Origin: Sulfitobacter indolifex
Lineage (GTDB): Bacteria > Pseudomonadota > Alphaproteobacteria > Rhodobacterales > Rhodobacteraceae
Direction: 5' to 3'
NCBI RefSeq assembly: GCF_022788655.1
Contig: NZ_CP084953.1
Span: forward strand, 62,001 to 126,000
Length of the DNA stretch: 64,000 nucleotides
The notes below the pieces were generated by a model. The model saw nothing but the letters and a program-made list of their open reading frames with translations, ran no database searches and was not told where the DNA came from. Positions 34,624 through 44,334 of the stretch are shown here, one piece after another. The stretch's first letter is position 1. Every line of letters starts with the position of its first letter. The position numbers and the translations under genes are program-made.

Positions 34624-35472
34624 ATGGACCAACTTACGGTTGGGGACATCCGCCCCCTACTTACGCTCGCGGCGAACAGCCCCCTATTAGACGACTCTGA
34701 AGGCATTGCTTCTCAACTGCGGGAAATTCTTATTAGTCTTGGAGTGACAATTACCCCAGAGCTTGATGAGTCCCTGACTTTGATTGAGGCCAACCCGGTT
34801 CTCGTTTCGGCAGGAGTTGAAGAACTTCGGAGCGCAATTGAGAACTTGCCGGACGAAACTTTGCTGAGTGACGTCGAAGGGTTTGGAACGGCAGAACCTG
34901 GCGATGGCGTCGGAGTCACGCAAGATCAAAATGGAAATGACATCCAAACGTTCAAACTGCCCTTTAGTGGGACACAAATATCGGTTGAGGATGACGGTGT
35001 CACAATCACCTTACCGGGTGAAGCGCCTCAGAAACTTGTAGGCTTGGAGCGCCTTGAGTTTACCGATGGCACGTTGTTCTTGGATATCGAGGATGGCGCA
35101 GGCTTGGTTAAAGCTGCCTATGATGCTCTGCTTGGCAACAGCCAACCGGATGCTGCTGGTTTCGACTTTTGGCTCAATCTCTATGAGGGAGGCGCAATCG
35201 ACACCTTTGCTCTGACAAATGCATTCACGCAAACAGATGCTTTTGCTCAACAATATGGCGCAGTGCTGAATAATGCTGAGGCCTTGGTTCAATCTATCTA
35301 CAATAACCTATTTGATCGAGAAGCGGATGCAGCAGGTCTGACATTCTGGAAAGAATACCTCGATGTAAACGGGGTTGCCGATACGGTCGATGAGGCCCTT
35401 GCCTATATGATGCAGTCGGATGAGTTCGCAGGGTTGGTCGGAACCACCTATTCTGACGGTGTTTTCGTCTAA
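34624..35472 (+). CDS. DUF4214-domain protein, possible type I secretion substrate
   Basis: This 282-residue acidic protein has no Sec signal. Residues 1-90 are helical and 90-160 beta-rich (TFKLPFSGTQISVEDDGVTI, then a LERLEFTDGTLFLD strand). The C-terminal half holds two DUF4214 units, AYDALLGNSQPDAAGFDFWL and IYNNLFDREADAAGLTFWKE. DUF4214 is common in type I secreted surface and S-layer-like proteins. ATG 34624 follows TAGGAG at good spacing; an earlier in-frame ATG at 34588 lacks a site. The C-terminus ends in FV, which suits an uncleaved C-terminal signal. The secretion route is inferred. Confidence 0.75.
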   Translation: MDQLTVGDIRPLLTLAANSPLLDDSEGIASQLREILISLGVTITPELDESLTLIEANPVLVSAGVEELRSAIENLPDETLLSDVEGFGTAEPGDGVGVTQDQNGNDIQTFKLPFSGTQISVEDDGVTITLPGEAPQKLVGLERLEFTDGTLFLDIEDGAGLVKAAYDALLGNSQPDAAGFDFWLNLYEGGAIDTFALTNAFTQTDAFAQQYGAVLNNAEALVQSIYNNLFDREADAAGLTFWKEYLDVNGVADTVDEALAYMMQSDEFAGLVGTTYSDGVFV

Positions 35473-35774
35473 AGCCAATTAGTCGAGATGGCAGGTTGAG
35501 CGCTGGCATCTCGACAGCGCATTGAATTTAGATGCGAAATCTCGGTCCAATCTAAGAATTTTTTGATCGTATGCTGGGCGAAAAACTTGAAAATTTGAAA
35601 GATAAAACTGTGTCCTCGGCGCTTCGCTCAACGGATCATTTGGAAATTTTGTTTATGTAGGGCTTGTCAGAGCGCGGGCCTGTCCACCATCCTGAAACCC
35701 ACATGGGGGCCAACCGTGAAGCGGCCGATACGACCTAGCAGGCCGCTCACCTAATAAAAGAGCAGCAGGATATT
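35473..35774. other. intergenic stretch after the DUF4214 gene
   Basis: This 302-bp gap has an inverted repeat, GTCGAGATG/CATCTCGAC, at 35482-35515, ten bases after the stop codon. It is a probable transcript 3'-end hairpin without a T-tract. Nothing else is recognised. Confidence 0.45.
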
Positions 35775-35820
35775 CATTGAAGGGGTTCACCCCTTCAATG
35801 GACATAAACAAAGGTGAACC
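35775..35820 (+). promoter_or_regulatory. leader hairpin with complement to the ribosome-binding site
   Basis: CATTGAAGGGG and CCCCTTCAATG (35775-35800) form a perfect 11-bp stem with a TTCA loop. Its centre, GGTTCACC (35784-35791), is an exact reverse complement of GGTGAACC (35813-35820), which covers part of the Shine-Dalgarno sequence of the next gene. Two exclusive folds are therefore possible. A regulatory role is inference. Confidence 0.4.
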
Positions 35821-36213
35821 ATGAAGATTAAAGCTTCCTACATTGGGCTGCTGGCTGCAGCCTGCGTATTTTTGAGCGCGCCCCAAGACCTTCAGGCGTT
35901 TGAACTTTCCGACGGCAGCTATGAAACCGATCAGGACGGCGGCACAGGGACGCTGAAGGTTTTCCAGGGCCAGGCGGTGCTGCGTATTAAAGGGAAGGAG
36001 TGCTCTGGCGAAGTTGCAGGGGAATTGAGGCCCTTATCGGACGGACAACTTACCTTCAGTCAAAACCTAGACGGTAATCACTGCGCGCTTGTGCTACGCG
36101 ATTCAACTCAGGGGCTGATAAAGATCATGCCTCAACAGAATTGCTCCAAGTTTAATGGCCCTACCTGCAGCTTTTTTGGGGTCGTTAAAAAGCACACGTT
36201 CATGCAGCACTGA
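35821..36213 (+). CDS. small secreted Cys-containing protein of unknown function
   Basis: This 130-residue protein has a signal peptide (IKASYIGLLAAACVFLSA, cleavage near LQAFE, residue 25). The compact mature domain has four cysteines (about residues 61, 85, 103 and 112), probably in two disulfides. The mature part has short strands (GTGTLKVFQGQAVLRIKGKE). I do not recognise a family. AAGGTGA stands 3-4 bp before the ATG, and the leader hairpin just upstream may control it. Confidence 0.65.
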   Translation: MKIKASYIGLLAAACVFLSAPQDLQAFELSDGSYETDQDGGTGTLKVFQGQAVLRIKGKECSGEVAGELRPLSDGQLTFSQNLDGNHCALVLRDSTQGLIKIMPQQNCSKFNGPTCSFFGVVKKHTFMQH

Positions 36214-36439
36214 TATAATTTGTTGAAACGTACTTTGTCTAACTTCCCGAGGGTCAGCGCTCGGGGCTCAGCAAAACACAATGGGTGAGACTGATCGAAA
36301 AGGTTTGCAGGCGTACGACCACTGATCTTGGTGGTCGCTTAGGTCGAAATTAAGCACGCGCCTTACCCTACTACGCTACAAGACTGCGAAAAATGGCTAA
36401 AGCGGGCGATTTGATCCGAAGGCGCCCTGCCCTCGCACA
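36214..36439. other. gap between convergent genes with two hairpins
   Basis: Inverted repeats CCCGAG/CTCGGG (36246-36265) and CGACCAC/GTGGTCG (36316-36337) lie between the convergent 35821 gene and the ugd gene. They may act as terminators for either strand, although neither has a clear T-tract. Confidence 0.4.
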
Positions 36440-37615
36440 TCAGTCGGCACCAAACAGATCTCGGGTAAAAACCTTCTCGCTGACATCTTCAAGATCGGTA
36501 TGACGGCGGTTTGCCACGATCACATCCGCCTGCATCTTGAATGCATCGAGATCTTCGATCACGGCGGACCCAAAGAAGCTGTCTTCCTGCAGCGCTGGTT
36601 CATAGACGATAACCTCGAGGCCCTTGGCTTTCAGTCGCTTCATGATCCCTTGCACCGAACTTTGACGGAAATTATCAGATCCGGTTTTCATCACCAGCCG
36701 GTAGATGCCGACTTTGCGCGGGCTTAACGCAAGGATCCGTTCGGCAACGAAGTCTTTGCGGGTGCGATTGGCCTCCACGATCGCGTGGATCAGATTTTGC
36801 GGAATATCCGAATAATTGGCCAACAACTGCTTTGTATCTTTGGGCAGGCAATAGCCCCCATACCCAAAAGAAGGGTTATTGTATTGCTGGCCAATGCGCG
36901 GATCGAGACAAGCGCCGTCGATGATCTGGCGTGTATCGAGCCCATTGGACAGCGCATAGCTGTCCATCTCGTTAAAATAGGCGACGCGCATGGCGAGGAA
37001 AGTATTGGCGAAAAGCTTTACTGCCTCAGCTTCGGCCGCGCCGGTGAAGAGTATAGGGATATCGCAAGTGCGCGCTGCTTCGGCCAGAAGCGCTGCAAAA
37101 CGGCGCGCTCGAACACTGTCTTCGCCCACCACGATACGCGACGGGTGCAGGTTGTCATATAGAGCACGGCCCTCGCGCAGAAACTCGGGGCTGAAGATCA
37201 GCTGGTCGGTCTGAAGCTTTGCGCAAAGGGCTGCAGTATAGCCCACCGGCACGGTGGATTTGATGACAATGGTTGCCTTCGTGTTGAGAACCATGACTTC
37301 GCGCACCACCGCTTCGACACTGGACGTATCAAAGACGTTCGTCTGCGGATCGTAGTTCGTAGGCGTGGCGATGATGACGAACTCTGCCTCACTGTAAGCC
37401 TCTGCAGCAACAGTCGTGGCGCGCAGGCTTAAGGGTATTTCTGCCAGATAGCGTTCAATCTCGGGATCCACGATCGGTGAACGGCCCGCATTCACTTCTG
37501 CTACGCGATCCGGGTTCAGATCCACTGCCGTTACATCATTGTGCTGGGCCAGCAAAACGGCGTTGGACAGTCCTACATAGCCAATCCCGGCCACGGCAAT
37601 TTTAGTCTTGGACAT
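36440..37615 (-). CDS. ugd: UDP-glucose 6-dehydrogenase
   Basis: This 391-residue short-type nucleotide-sugar dehydrogenase oxidises UDP-glucose to UDP-glucuronate with NAD+. It has the Rossmann motif [18 protein letters not shown] at the N-terminus, the [16 protein letters not shown] helix with its Asn/Lys-region residues and the catalytic cysteine block [16 protein letters not shown]. The C-terminal domain ends after HTDLEDV. The start at 37615 gives a normal N-terminus; an upstream in-frame ATG at 37687 adds 24 unlikely residues. It could provide UDP-glucuronate for the decarboxylase encoded at 14083-15114. Confidence 0.92.
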   Translation of the reverse strand: MSKTKIAVAGIGYVGLSNAVLLAQHNDVTAVDLNPDRVAEVNAGRSPIVDPEIERYLAEIPLSLRATTVAAEAYSEAEFVIIATPTNYDPQTNVFDTSSVEAVVREVMVLNTKATIVIKSTVPVGYTAALCAKLQTDQLIFSPEFLREGRALYDNLHPSRIVVGEDSVRARRFAALLAEAARTCDIPILFTGAAEAEAVKLFANTFLAMRVAYFNEMDSYALSNGLDTRQIIDGACLDPRIGQQYNNPSFGYGGYCLPKDTKQLLANYSDIPQNLIHAIVEANRTRKDFVAERILALSPRKVGIYRLVMKTGSDNFRQSSVQGIMKRLKAKGLEVIVYEPALQEDSFFGSAVIEDLDAFKMQADVIVANRRHTDLEDVSEKVFTRDLFGAD

Positions 37616-38175
37616 GCGAGGGCGCGCCTTTTCTACATCTCTTTGAGAGAAACTGATAAACCGTGACCCCCTCCTATGGAAACCCACTGTCTATGCACTT
37701 CATCGCTATGATCGTTAATGGGAATGTGAGGCTGATCTTGGGCACGCTCAAGGGCAGTATTGTGGAGGCGACCGCCGCGTTTCAGATAAGTCGTCACTTG
37801 CATCCCTAGCGGCTTCTGCGGCTTTGGCGCCCGGCAAACGGGGTACTCTCCTTGCGAAATGCCCTCTGCCCTCAGAAAAGCGGGCCCCTCCTTAGAGGGA
37901 CATCATGCGCTGCGCACCCGAAACGGAAAAGCGATATCAACGCTGTAATGTTCCGCCTGGGCGTGCACGGTATAACCGTAAGCGCCGTCCTGCTTTTCTT
38001 TTCCCTCGAAGGCCCGGCCCGCCTGGCCCCTGTTCTTTGGCCCGCCCTCTATTTAAGGCAGCATCGTTTTGTGTCGCGCCCTATGGCGCTGCCGAGGGGT
38101 CGCAGTTGGCTTAACATCCTGAGTTCATAAAGGCAGGCCAGTTTGCGCGAAGCTGCAGGGCTTCCTCCGAAAGGA
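37616..38175. other. non-coding stretch between ugd and the Tad-type genes
   Basis: This 560-bp stretch holds the ugd promoter at its left side. Frames such as 37852-38130 (plus) are Arg/Pro-rich and unconvincing. Nothing recognised. Confidence 0.45.
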
Positions 38176-38760
38176 TCAGCTGGCGTTGTCGATTGTGCAT
38201 TCTTCCCAACAAAGTTGCGGTGCAAAGCGCATGCGGGTGGCGTGAGACATATTGATCTCGGAGGGGTTCAGCCCAACGTTTGCAATTGGTTCGTGGGTGA
38301 AGGACGTCTCCACCAGCACCACCCGGTCGCCGCCAGTCATCAAGGGTACACGGGCGCGCTGCTCGCCCTCAGAAAAGTCGCGGTTGCGCAGACCTGCCAT
38401 TCCAACGCCTTGCGAGAAATCAACCCGTAACACGCGGCGGGCGAGATTTTCGCAATTCCTCGCACAGCGCAACTGGGTGACTCGCAACGAGACACCATCG
38501 CCATATCGCGTCAGATGCCCTGCAATCGACTGCAGGCCTTCGAGGTGATCTGCATCAATGGGCATGGTTTGTCGCGACAGGCTATCGGCAATGACGGCAG
38601 TTGCGTCTGTGGCGATCGCCCGGACTCGAAACATGTCCGTGAAGGCCAGCATCGCAAGAATTGACCAAACTAGGAGGGGCAACAGAATGACAAAGACAAT
38701 TGTCTGGCTCCCGCTCTCGTCCTTGAAAAAGGAGAACATGGTTTTGTTCGCACGTTTCAT
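38176..38760 (-). CDS. TadE/TadG-like pseudopilin-type protein
   Basis: This 194-residue protein has a short Lys/Arg-rich N-terminus. Then comes the TadE-type hydrophobic segment (DESGSQTIVFVILLPLLVWS, residues 14-33, with the acidic residue before it) and a mixed exported domain with four Cys. It is the last of three overlapping genes of this type. The 4-bp ATGA overlap indicates one operon. Such proteins are minor pilins or envelope anchors of the tight-adherence system. No other tad gene (cpaF, rcpC) is nearby. Confidence 0.75.
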   Translation of the reverse strand: MKRANKTMFSFFKDESGSQTIVFVILLPLLVWSILAMLAFTDMFRVRAIATDATAVIADSLSRQTMPIDADHLEGLQSIAGHLTRYGDGVSLRVTQLRCARNCENLARRVLRVDFSQGVGMAGLRNRDFSEGEQRARVPLMTGGDRVVLVETSFTHEPIANVGLNPSEINMSHATRMRFAPQLCWEECTIDNAS

Positions 38761-39290
38761 CCGCGAGGTTCCGTTACAAAAGCAGTGGTAATGTGCACGC
38801 CATAGGCGCCGTCAGAGCCCGCCGGCAGTTCACGCCCCAGGCCGGTGCCCGGAAGAAGAGGCTCAAAAAGACGGCAAACGCGCATCAGCATTATATTATT
38901 CTGCTGGCCGGCGGTGAAGTTGTTTGCCGGGTCATAATCCTCGGATCGATCAACACAGAGCGCCGGGCCGGAAACGTTATCCCATTCGGCCACCGGCAGC
39001 GCACGCATCTCAATCCGAATGCCGTCCAGGCACCCGGCAGTAAAGGAAGACCGCTCGCAGATCAGGGATTTCATCTCTTCATAGCCTGGGGGATTGGCCG
39101 TGGACAGACGCACATCCCTCACGGCCAGATTGGTTGCGCGGCGCAACATGATTTCGCGGGCGCTCCAAAGGCCCGTTTCGAGCGCCAAAAAGAAGAAGTA
39201 GAGTACCAGCGGCACCAATAGGACGAACTCAATGGTTACACCGCCTTCTTCAGACGCTCGGAAGGAGCTTCTTTTGAACAATGAGGTCAT
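38757..39290 (-). CDS. TadE-like pseudopilin-type protein
   Basis: This 177-residue protein has the TadE signature EEGGVTIEFVLLVPLVLYFF (residues 14-33), with the conserved Glu in the hydrophobic segment. A 140-residue exported domain contains three Cys. It overlaps both neighbours by 4 bp, so the three-gene set is probably translated together. It likely inserts in the inner membrane with the C-terminus outside. Confidence 0.8.
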   Translation of the reverse strand: MTSLFKRSSFRASEEGGVTIEFVLLVPLVLYFFFLALETGLWSAREIMLRRATNLAVRDVRLSTANPPGYEEMKSLICERSSFTAGCLDGIRIEMRALPVAEWDNVSGPALCVDRSEDYDPANNFTAGQQNNIMLMRVCRLFEPLLPGTGLGRELPAGSDGAYGVHITTAFVTEPRG

Positions 39291-40978
39291 TTCGTTAGCC
39301 TGAGCATGGAAATGGACGCGGCGATCATGTCAAAGGCAGTTTGGATTTCCAGCCCATCGACATCGAAGTAATGAGCTTCGGTAGAGGCACATTCTTTCAG
39401 AAGGTCGAGGGAGTTCTGGCTGTCGACATCCATCCCGATCGCGTAGATCACAATACCAGCTCTCTGCGCTGCAGCACAGATGTTACGGAGGCGCCGATCC
39501 TTCTCGTCTGTGCCAATCGTACTATGCATGTTCTGCCAGAAGCTCTGCAAACGGGAATTCCATGACCACCACGAGTTGCCCTGCCGCCCATACAGGTTGT
39601 AGCCATAATATTCTGGGGACATTTCGGCCCAGACTTCAGGCCAAGACAGATGCTTTTCCTCTAGTTGATTTGCATAGCGCTCCAGTCTCGGGTTGTCGCG
39701 CAATGTATGCTCATCCCACATGCGCTCCTCTTCAAAAGGATGCGTGGCGTAGAAATAGCGCTCGTTGTTGGGCCAACTCCCGTCATTTGTACCGTTCGTT
39801 TCCGGTGCATCAACGGTATAGAAGAGGTGTGAAGCGGTAGACGTCGTTCGAATGACCTTTGCATCCCCCGACGCATACTCAGGCTGAAGGCGATACTCAT
39901 TGTCGTTTTTGCCATCCGTCATCAGCACCAAGACCTTCATGCTGTTCTCGGCGTCATGTGGGTGAGGGCGCTCACGGAACGAAGCATCAACCTGACCTGA
40001 TGCAATCAGCGCCGAGACAGGGCCTCGGGCAGAAGGGTCCAGCAGAGCCAAGCCCCATTTTGCCCCCATATCAATCGACGTTGAACCTTCAGGTGTAAGC
40101 GCCGCGATCTGTCTCTTAAGATCACTAACCGATTTGGAGAGAGGTGTGATCGAAAAACCCCCATCATGTCGACAGACCCACTGCCCGCTGCGGGGATCGC
40201 TGGTGGACATCTGCTGAAACTGGAAATGGCCTGTGCGCTGGAGCTCGGTCCTGGGGCTGATTGCCAAGTCCGTATAATCATCGGCATTAAAATCGACACA
40301 ATGCGAGTAGTCATGCTCCTGGGTCACGGTATACTGCTCAAGCAAGTCTTCTCCCGCATTCACTTTTGTCGAATAGGGGATGATCGAGATTGAAACCCGA
40401 TCTTCCTCGGAATCGTTTAAGATCGTCTCGACGAAATCACTTGCAGCACCTTTAAGCAGGTCAATTTTGGCGCCACCGCCTCCCCGTGCGGACCAAGCCA
40501 TAGACCCTGATACATCAAGCACGAGCGAGATCTCGATATCTTCCACCCGCTCGGTCGCCTGAGAGGAGATCACCATGTTAAACCTTTCGATGTCGAAAAA
40601 CCGAAAGAAGTAAGTGTTGAGTCCGCCAAGGATTGAGGCTTCCACCGTTCGGCCAACCAAGATGCCACCGATCTTGTCTTCGCGGGCGTCTACGCTGACA
40701 CGCGAGGTATCAAGACCGGCAGCAGACAGGTAGCTGTACACCACATCTTCGGGGTTTAACTCCTGTGAAAGGCTCGCAGCCGCAAGCACAGCATTATCGA
40801 GATGGGTCTGGAACGTGGTCCGTGTGCGCTCGTGATTGGCCAGATCGACAGCAAGACCGCCACCCACGGTCATCACTAGGAAAAGCATGATCATGAGGAC
40901 CAGCATGCCGCCGTCCTCCTCCTTCCGGAACTGATCTAGTTTCTTGACCAACAATGTTTTTATAGCACTGCGCCCCAT
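39287..40978 (-). CDS. TadG-like protein with von Willebrand A domain
   Basis: This 563-residue protein has an N-terminal TadG segment (EDGGMLVLMIMLFLVMTVGG, about residues 22-41), then an exported domain. A vWA/MIDAS site follows: ISLVLDVSGSMAW (DxSxS, about residue 160), a Thr region GSTSIDMGAKWGLA, and VLVLMTDGKND as the downstream Asp. A C-terminal AIGMDVDSQ strand closes the fold. Metal-dependent adhesion or assembly at the envelope is likely. ATG 40978 follows GAGGAAA, while the in-frame ATG at 41014 has no site. Confidence 0.85.
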   Translation of the reverse strand: MGRSAIKTLLVKKLDQFRKEEDGGMLVLMIMLFLVMTVGGGLAVDLANHERTRTTFQTHLDNAVLAAASLSQELNPEDVVYSYLSAAGLDTSRVSVDAREDKIGGILVGRTVEASILGGLNTYFFRFFDIERFNMVISSQATERVEDIEISLVLDVSGSMAWSARGGGGAKIDLLKGAASDFVETILNDSEEDRVSISIIPYSTKVNAGEDLLEQYTVTQEHDYSHCVDFNADDYTDLAISPRTELQRTGHFQFQQMSTSDPRSGQWVCRHDGGFSITPLSKSVSDLKRQIAALTPEGSTSIDMGAKWGLALLDPSARGPVSALIASGQVDASFRERPHPHDAENSMKVLVLMTDGKNDNEYRLQPEYASGDAKVIRTTSTASHLFYTVDAPETNGTNDGSWPNNERYFYATHPFEEERMWDEHTLRDNPRLERYANQLEEKHLSWPEVWAEMSPEYYGYNLYGRQGNSWWSWNSRLQSFWQNMHSTIGTDEKDRRLRNICAAAQRAGIVIYAIGMDVDSQNSLDLLKECASTEAHYFDVDGLEIQTAFDMIAASISMLRLTK

Positions 40979-41412
40979 GGGGTTTCCTCTTCTGCGGAGG
41001 TTACAATTGTACAAAGAAACTGCTGTGTGTGACGGTCTCGATATAGTTCGGCGAGCAAGCTCTCAGCTGGATTGGCGATATGTCGCGACTGTACATTTTT
41101 TGCCTTACTCATCGAATCTCATGAATAAAAGACCCTGGAAAAGAAGCCTTTTTATGGCGACATCAAGCACTTACTGTGATGAGAACCTGTCAGCCGCATT
41201 CACGCAGCACAACGGAGTGTCGGCAGCCTTGAGCTAAGTTTCCCGATGTATTTCTAAACCGAAGAGGATTGCATCGCGCCTGCTCACTCTCATAGGGGAT
41301 GCGGGCGGTGGCGTGTAAACAAGGTGGGCGGAGCCCGCCCAGAAGAAACGGAAACGTGGGACAGCGCCCCTTTCCTGCTCTTTACTCGGCAGGAACCGCG
41401 GACCTGCGACCC
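40979..41412. other. gap upstream of the Tad-type operon
   Basis: In 434 bp there is the leftward promoter region of the Tad-type genes (AT-rich around 41090-41170) and the 3' flank of the 41413 gene. No gene is recognised. Confidence 0.45.
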
Positions 41413-43092
41413 TCAGGCGATAAGATCAAATTGGGCCATGTCACTTTTGAAACCGATGGTGGAAATTGTGCCGCCATCATCAAACGACCAGCTTTTGGCG
41501 TAGATTTCATGCGCGCTGTCGTTTCCATCAAAGGCATCCATATGGATAAATATGATCTCTGTGGCCAAGTTGACGACTTTGATATTGCTATAGGTGTGTA
41601 GCAAGAAATCCAGGAAAACCCGCGCATCTTGATCAAAAGTCTCAAGGCCCTGGACGCCTTGGATCGGGCTTAGCGGATTTGGCACATCCTTTGCGTCTTC
41701 GAGGTTCCACAATTGAGTGAGTTCAGTTTCAGCAATTTTGTCGAGGCTGGTGATTTCGAAGCTCCCGAATGCTGCGTCAAAGCTCTGCAAAAAACTGATT
41801 TCTTTAGCGGTCTCAGAGGCGGCATCTGCAGAAGATGCCGGTGGGGCCTCTTTTACTTTCTTGGCGCTCTCTGAAACGTCATCGCGCGCCATAGAACTCG
41901 GGGATGCCTCCGGTACATGAGTGGAAAGAATTGCAATTTCAGCGCTATGCGTTGGTTGTACGATCTCAAAAGCCGCAGGCGTCTCTGCGGTCGTCTCCAT
42001 AGTGGGCGTCTCGGCTGGCCCTTCTTCATCAGAGGGTGCCGTCGTATCGATCTGTCGCTGCTGCAGTTTGGTGATCTCCGAGGCCATCAAAAGGGCAGCT
42101 TCTTTTTCTTTAACTTGGGTGAGTGCTGCGGACAGGCTTGCCAAGCTTAGCTTTTGCAAGGCGCCATTCTCATCTACAACTTCAAGTGCATTGCTCGCAG
42201 GCAGGGGCAGGCCTGCGGCAAGAGCAACAAGGCTCAAGCTGGCTCCTACGACTTTAGCGCCGTGTCCAGAGAAGCCAAGAGCCAAACCTTCACGGCTGGA
42301 GGACGCGATTGCCCCCTGTTTTGTCAGGTCCTGGTCCGCGGGAAGCGGGGGCGTTTTTTGAGCAACGTACGGCAGCTCATCTGCGTGATCTGTCGCAGGG
42401 TCGATGTCGCCGACTGCGTTTTTTTCCACGGAAGTGGGTCCTGTGCCTTCAGCCTCTCCTGCAGCAATCATAGGGGTGGCTGCAATGAGCTCATCTGACA
42501 TCAGATAGATCGACCACACCAATGCTGCCAAAGCTGCTGCGGGGTGTATGAAGACCACATCGCGGTTGCGCTTTGCGATCGAGACAACGTTTTGCCCCGG
42601 TTGTCCGGCTTGCGTCACCGGTTTCACACGGCGTGAGAATTCAGCAACCAGATCTTGCAAGCTGTCGCCTTTGATGGGGGCGTCCTGCATCTGACTGGAG
42701 ACCATATAGGCCCCGTCAAAACGGCTGAAGTGCACCAGCACCTCGTCTTGGCTGTCTATGAAGATAAACCACGGGTCTCCTTCATCGGTGACCCCGCGAT
42801 CCACTTGGGTCGTCACACCGGCCAGGGCCAGGATCCGTTGCGTGCGGTAAAGATCCGCCAACTCCTGGTTGGACCACCCTGTGACCGGTGCAGGCAGGCT
42901 GCTGGGCTGTTGGAGAAAGGAAACGTTGGTGTCAGCGTCAGAGTGGCCATCATCGATAGCCTCATCTTCTCGTACTCTGCCGTAGAGGTCTGACATCTTG
43001 AAGCTGCCGGGCGCATCCTCGGCCTCAGTCAGACCAGAGACGGCCAGAGCACTCGACCTAATAGACCGTGGAAACCGAATAACATCAGACAT
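41413..43092 (-). CDS. large acidic protein with two hydrophobic segments, unknown function
   Basis: I do not recognise this 559-residue protein. N-terminus: disordered (1-75), then a small domain with DPWFIFIDSQDEVLVHFSRF (about 105-125). Hydrophobic segments lie near 186-205 (HPAAALAALVWSIYLM) and 290-315 (VVGASLSLVALAAGLPLP). A Glu/Ala/Ser-rich stretch (350-460) looks disordered or coiled. A folded C-terminus follows: FLDFLLHTYSNIKVVNLATE and WSFDDGGTISTIGFK. The ATG at 43092 (MSDVIRFP) is preferred over 43116. It may be a membrane-anchored partner of a secretion or matrix system, but this is speculative. Confidence 0.65.
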   Translation of the reverse strand: MSDVIRFPRSIRSSALAVSGLTEAEDAPGSFKMSDLYGRVREDEAIDDGHSDADTNVSFLQQPSSLPAPVTGWSNQELADLYRTQRILALAGVTTQVDRGVTDEGDPWFIFIDSQDEVLVHFSRFDGAYMVSSQMQDAPIKGDSLQDLVAEFSRRVKPVTQAGQPGQNVVSIAKRNRDVVFIHPAAALAALVWSIYLMSDELIAATPMIAAGEAEGTGPTSVEKNAVGDIDPATDHADELPYVAQKTPPLPADQDLTKQGAIASSSREGLALGFSGHGAKVVGASLSLVALAAGLPLPASNALEVVDENGALQKLSLASLSAALTQVKEKEAALLMASEITKLQQRQIDTTAPSDEEGPAETPTMETTAETPAAFEIVQPTHSAEIAILSTHVPEASPSSMARDDVSESAKKVKEAPPASSADAASETAKEISFLQSFDAAFGSFEITSLDKIAETELTQLWNLEDAKDVPNPLSPIQGVQGLETFDQDARVFLDFLLHTYSNIKVVNLATEIIFIHMDAFDGNDSAHEIYAKSWSFDDGGTISTIGFKSDMAQFDLIA

Positions 43093-43521
43093 CAAGCAAA
43101 TCCTTTGCGCCACCATATCATTTTGAGGGCAAAGTCCAAGGTGTTATAACTGCCAACTCTTCGAGACGCGCGGTTTGTGGAGAACCCGTTCAGATTAGTT
43201 TCTTTCTCAACCATTGCAGAGGCGTAGGCGGGGGAGCGACGGTGCTTCTTGTCTTCGCAAAACTGCCGGTGAAGGAGGGTTCATCAAAGTGGCCGTGCGT
43301 GGCAAGTCAGACCCCGCGCCCCTCCGCAACAGCGAGATCGCCCCCCGATGCCAGCCTTTTGTACGGCTAAAGAATGAACTTGGGGACCCTTAGCGCGTCC
43401 TGTATTTTGCAAAGAGACATCAATCTTTCGCGCGCGGGCCTGCTGCCAGCACCTGTAATGGCCATTTTGAAGGCCACGCCCTACGCCTCCATGCAGGCTA
43501 AGAAATGCGGCGGCTGGCGCC
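43093..43521. other. non-coding stretch upstream of the 41413 gene
   Basis: This 429-bp stretch contains the leftward promoter region for the large acidic protein. No recognisable gene or repeat. Confidence 0.45.
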
Positions 43522-43796
43522 TTACGGCCTGACCTCTCCTGCCTCCATCCCGTCCCAATAATGGCTCCGGTCGGCATGGACGTGGATCATGATCATCCCC
43601 GGGGTGTCTATCCCTTCTTTAGACCAATACTCGAGTTCCGGCACCCAGTGCTCTTCAAAGGTTGCGCGAACGTCGATCAAGCTCGCATGGCCCTGCACGT
43701 GGACCATCGCGCCCGGTTTACCGACAAGCCCCATCACCCCGCCCGAACCTTGGAACGACAACCCAACACAGTTATTGCTCCTTAGGTCGCGGATTT
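43522..43796 (-). pseudogene. pyridoxamine 5'-phosphate oxidase-like (general stress protein 26 type) C-terminal fragment
   Basis: The leftward frame opens after TAA near 43797 with DSRKIRDLRSNNCVGLSFQG, then SGGVMGLVGKPGAMVHVQGH, then WVPELEYWSKEGIDTPGMIM and IHVHADRSHYWDGMEAGEV. This is the second half of the PNPOx-like stress protein fold. The N-terminal FMN-binding strands are absent and no start codon suits the frame, so it is a truncated fragment. Confidence 0.65.
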
Positions 43797-44334
43797 TGCG
43801 GCTGTCTTAGTGGCTATAAAAGCAGCTCTGTCCTCGATACGGTGCTCTGGACGTGGCGCAAGACAACAATAAGTGGGCATTTTTCTCTGGTCGAAACGGT
43901 TGCTGTCAGGTGCAGACAGGACAGACTGATTTGCTGGCTACATTCATGGCGTTGTCTCAGGTCAAGAAAGACTTCCGCGAAGATCTGTCTGAAAATGGTT
44001 GCTTCCGTCGATGCGTCTGGTGCCGAAGAACTCACTCACAAGGGCGTACAGGCTGCCAATGAGCGTCTGGCCTAGTACATGGACACTGCACGCAAGAAGG
44101 CGACCGGTAATTATTCAACTTGTGGCGGATGAGGCCAGTCACGCCGACGAGAAGAACATCGGCATGATGCACCAGCGGTAGAATATTCTGCACGTTTGGA
44201 GTGCGGCCTACCAGATATTGGCCCCCATAGCTCTATGGGGTCAGGGTGCATCTACGGTTGGCACGGGCCCCCTCGGCCCGGTGGGGATATCCACTCGTGC
44301 CTCGCCATCGGGTCGGCGGTCCTCACTGCAGATG
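43797..44334. other. decayed intergenic stretch before the catabolic island
   Basis: Short frames in this 538-bp stretch (for example one ending GVQAANERLA at 44075) look like scraps of coding sequence, but none can be assigned. It marks the left border of the catabolic operon. No attachment site was identified. Confidence 0.4.
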
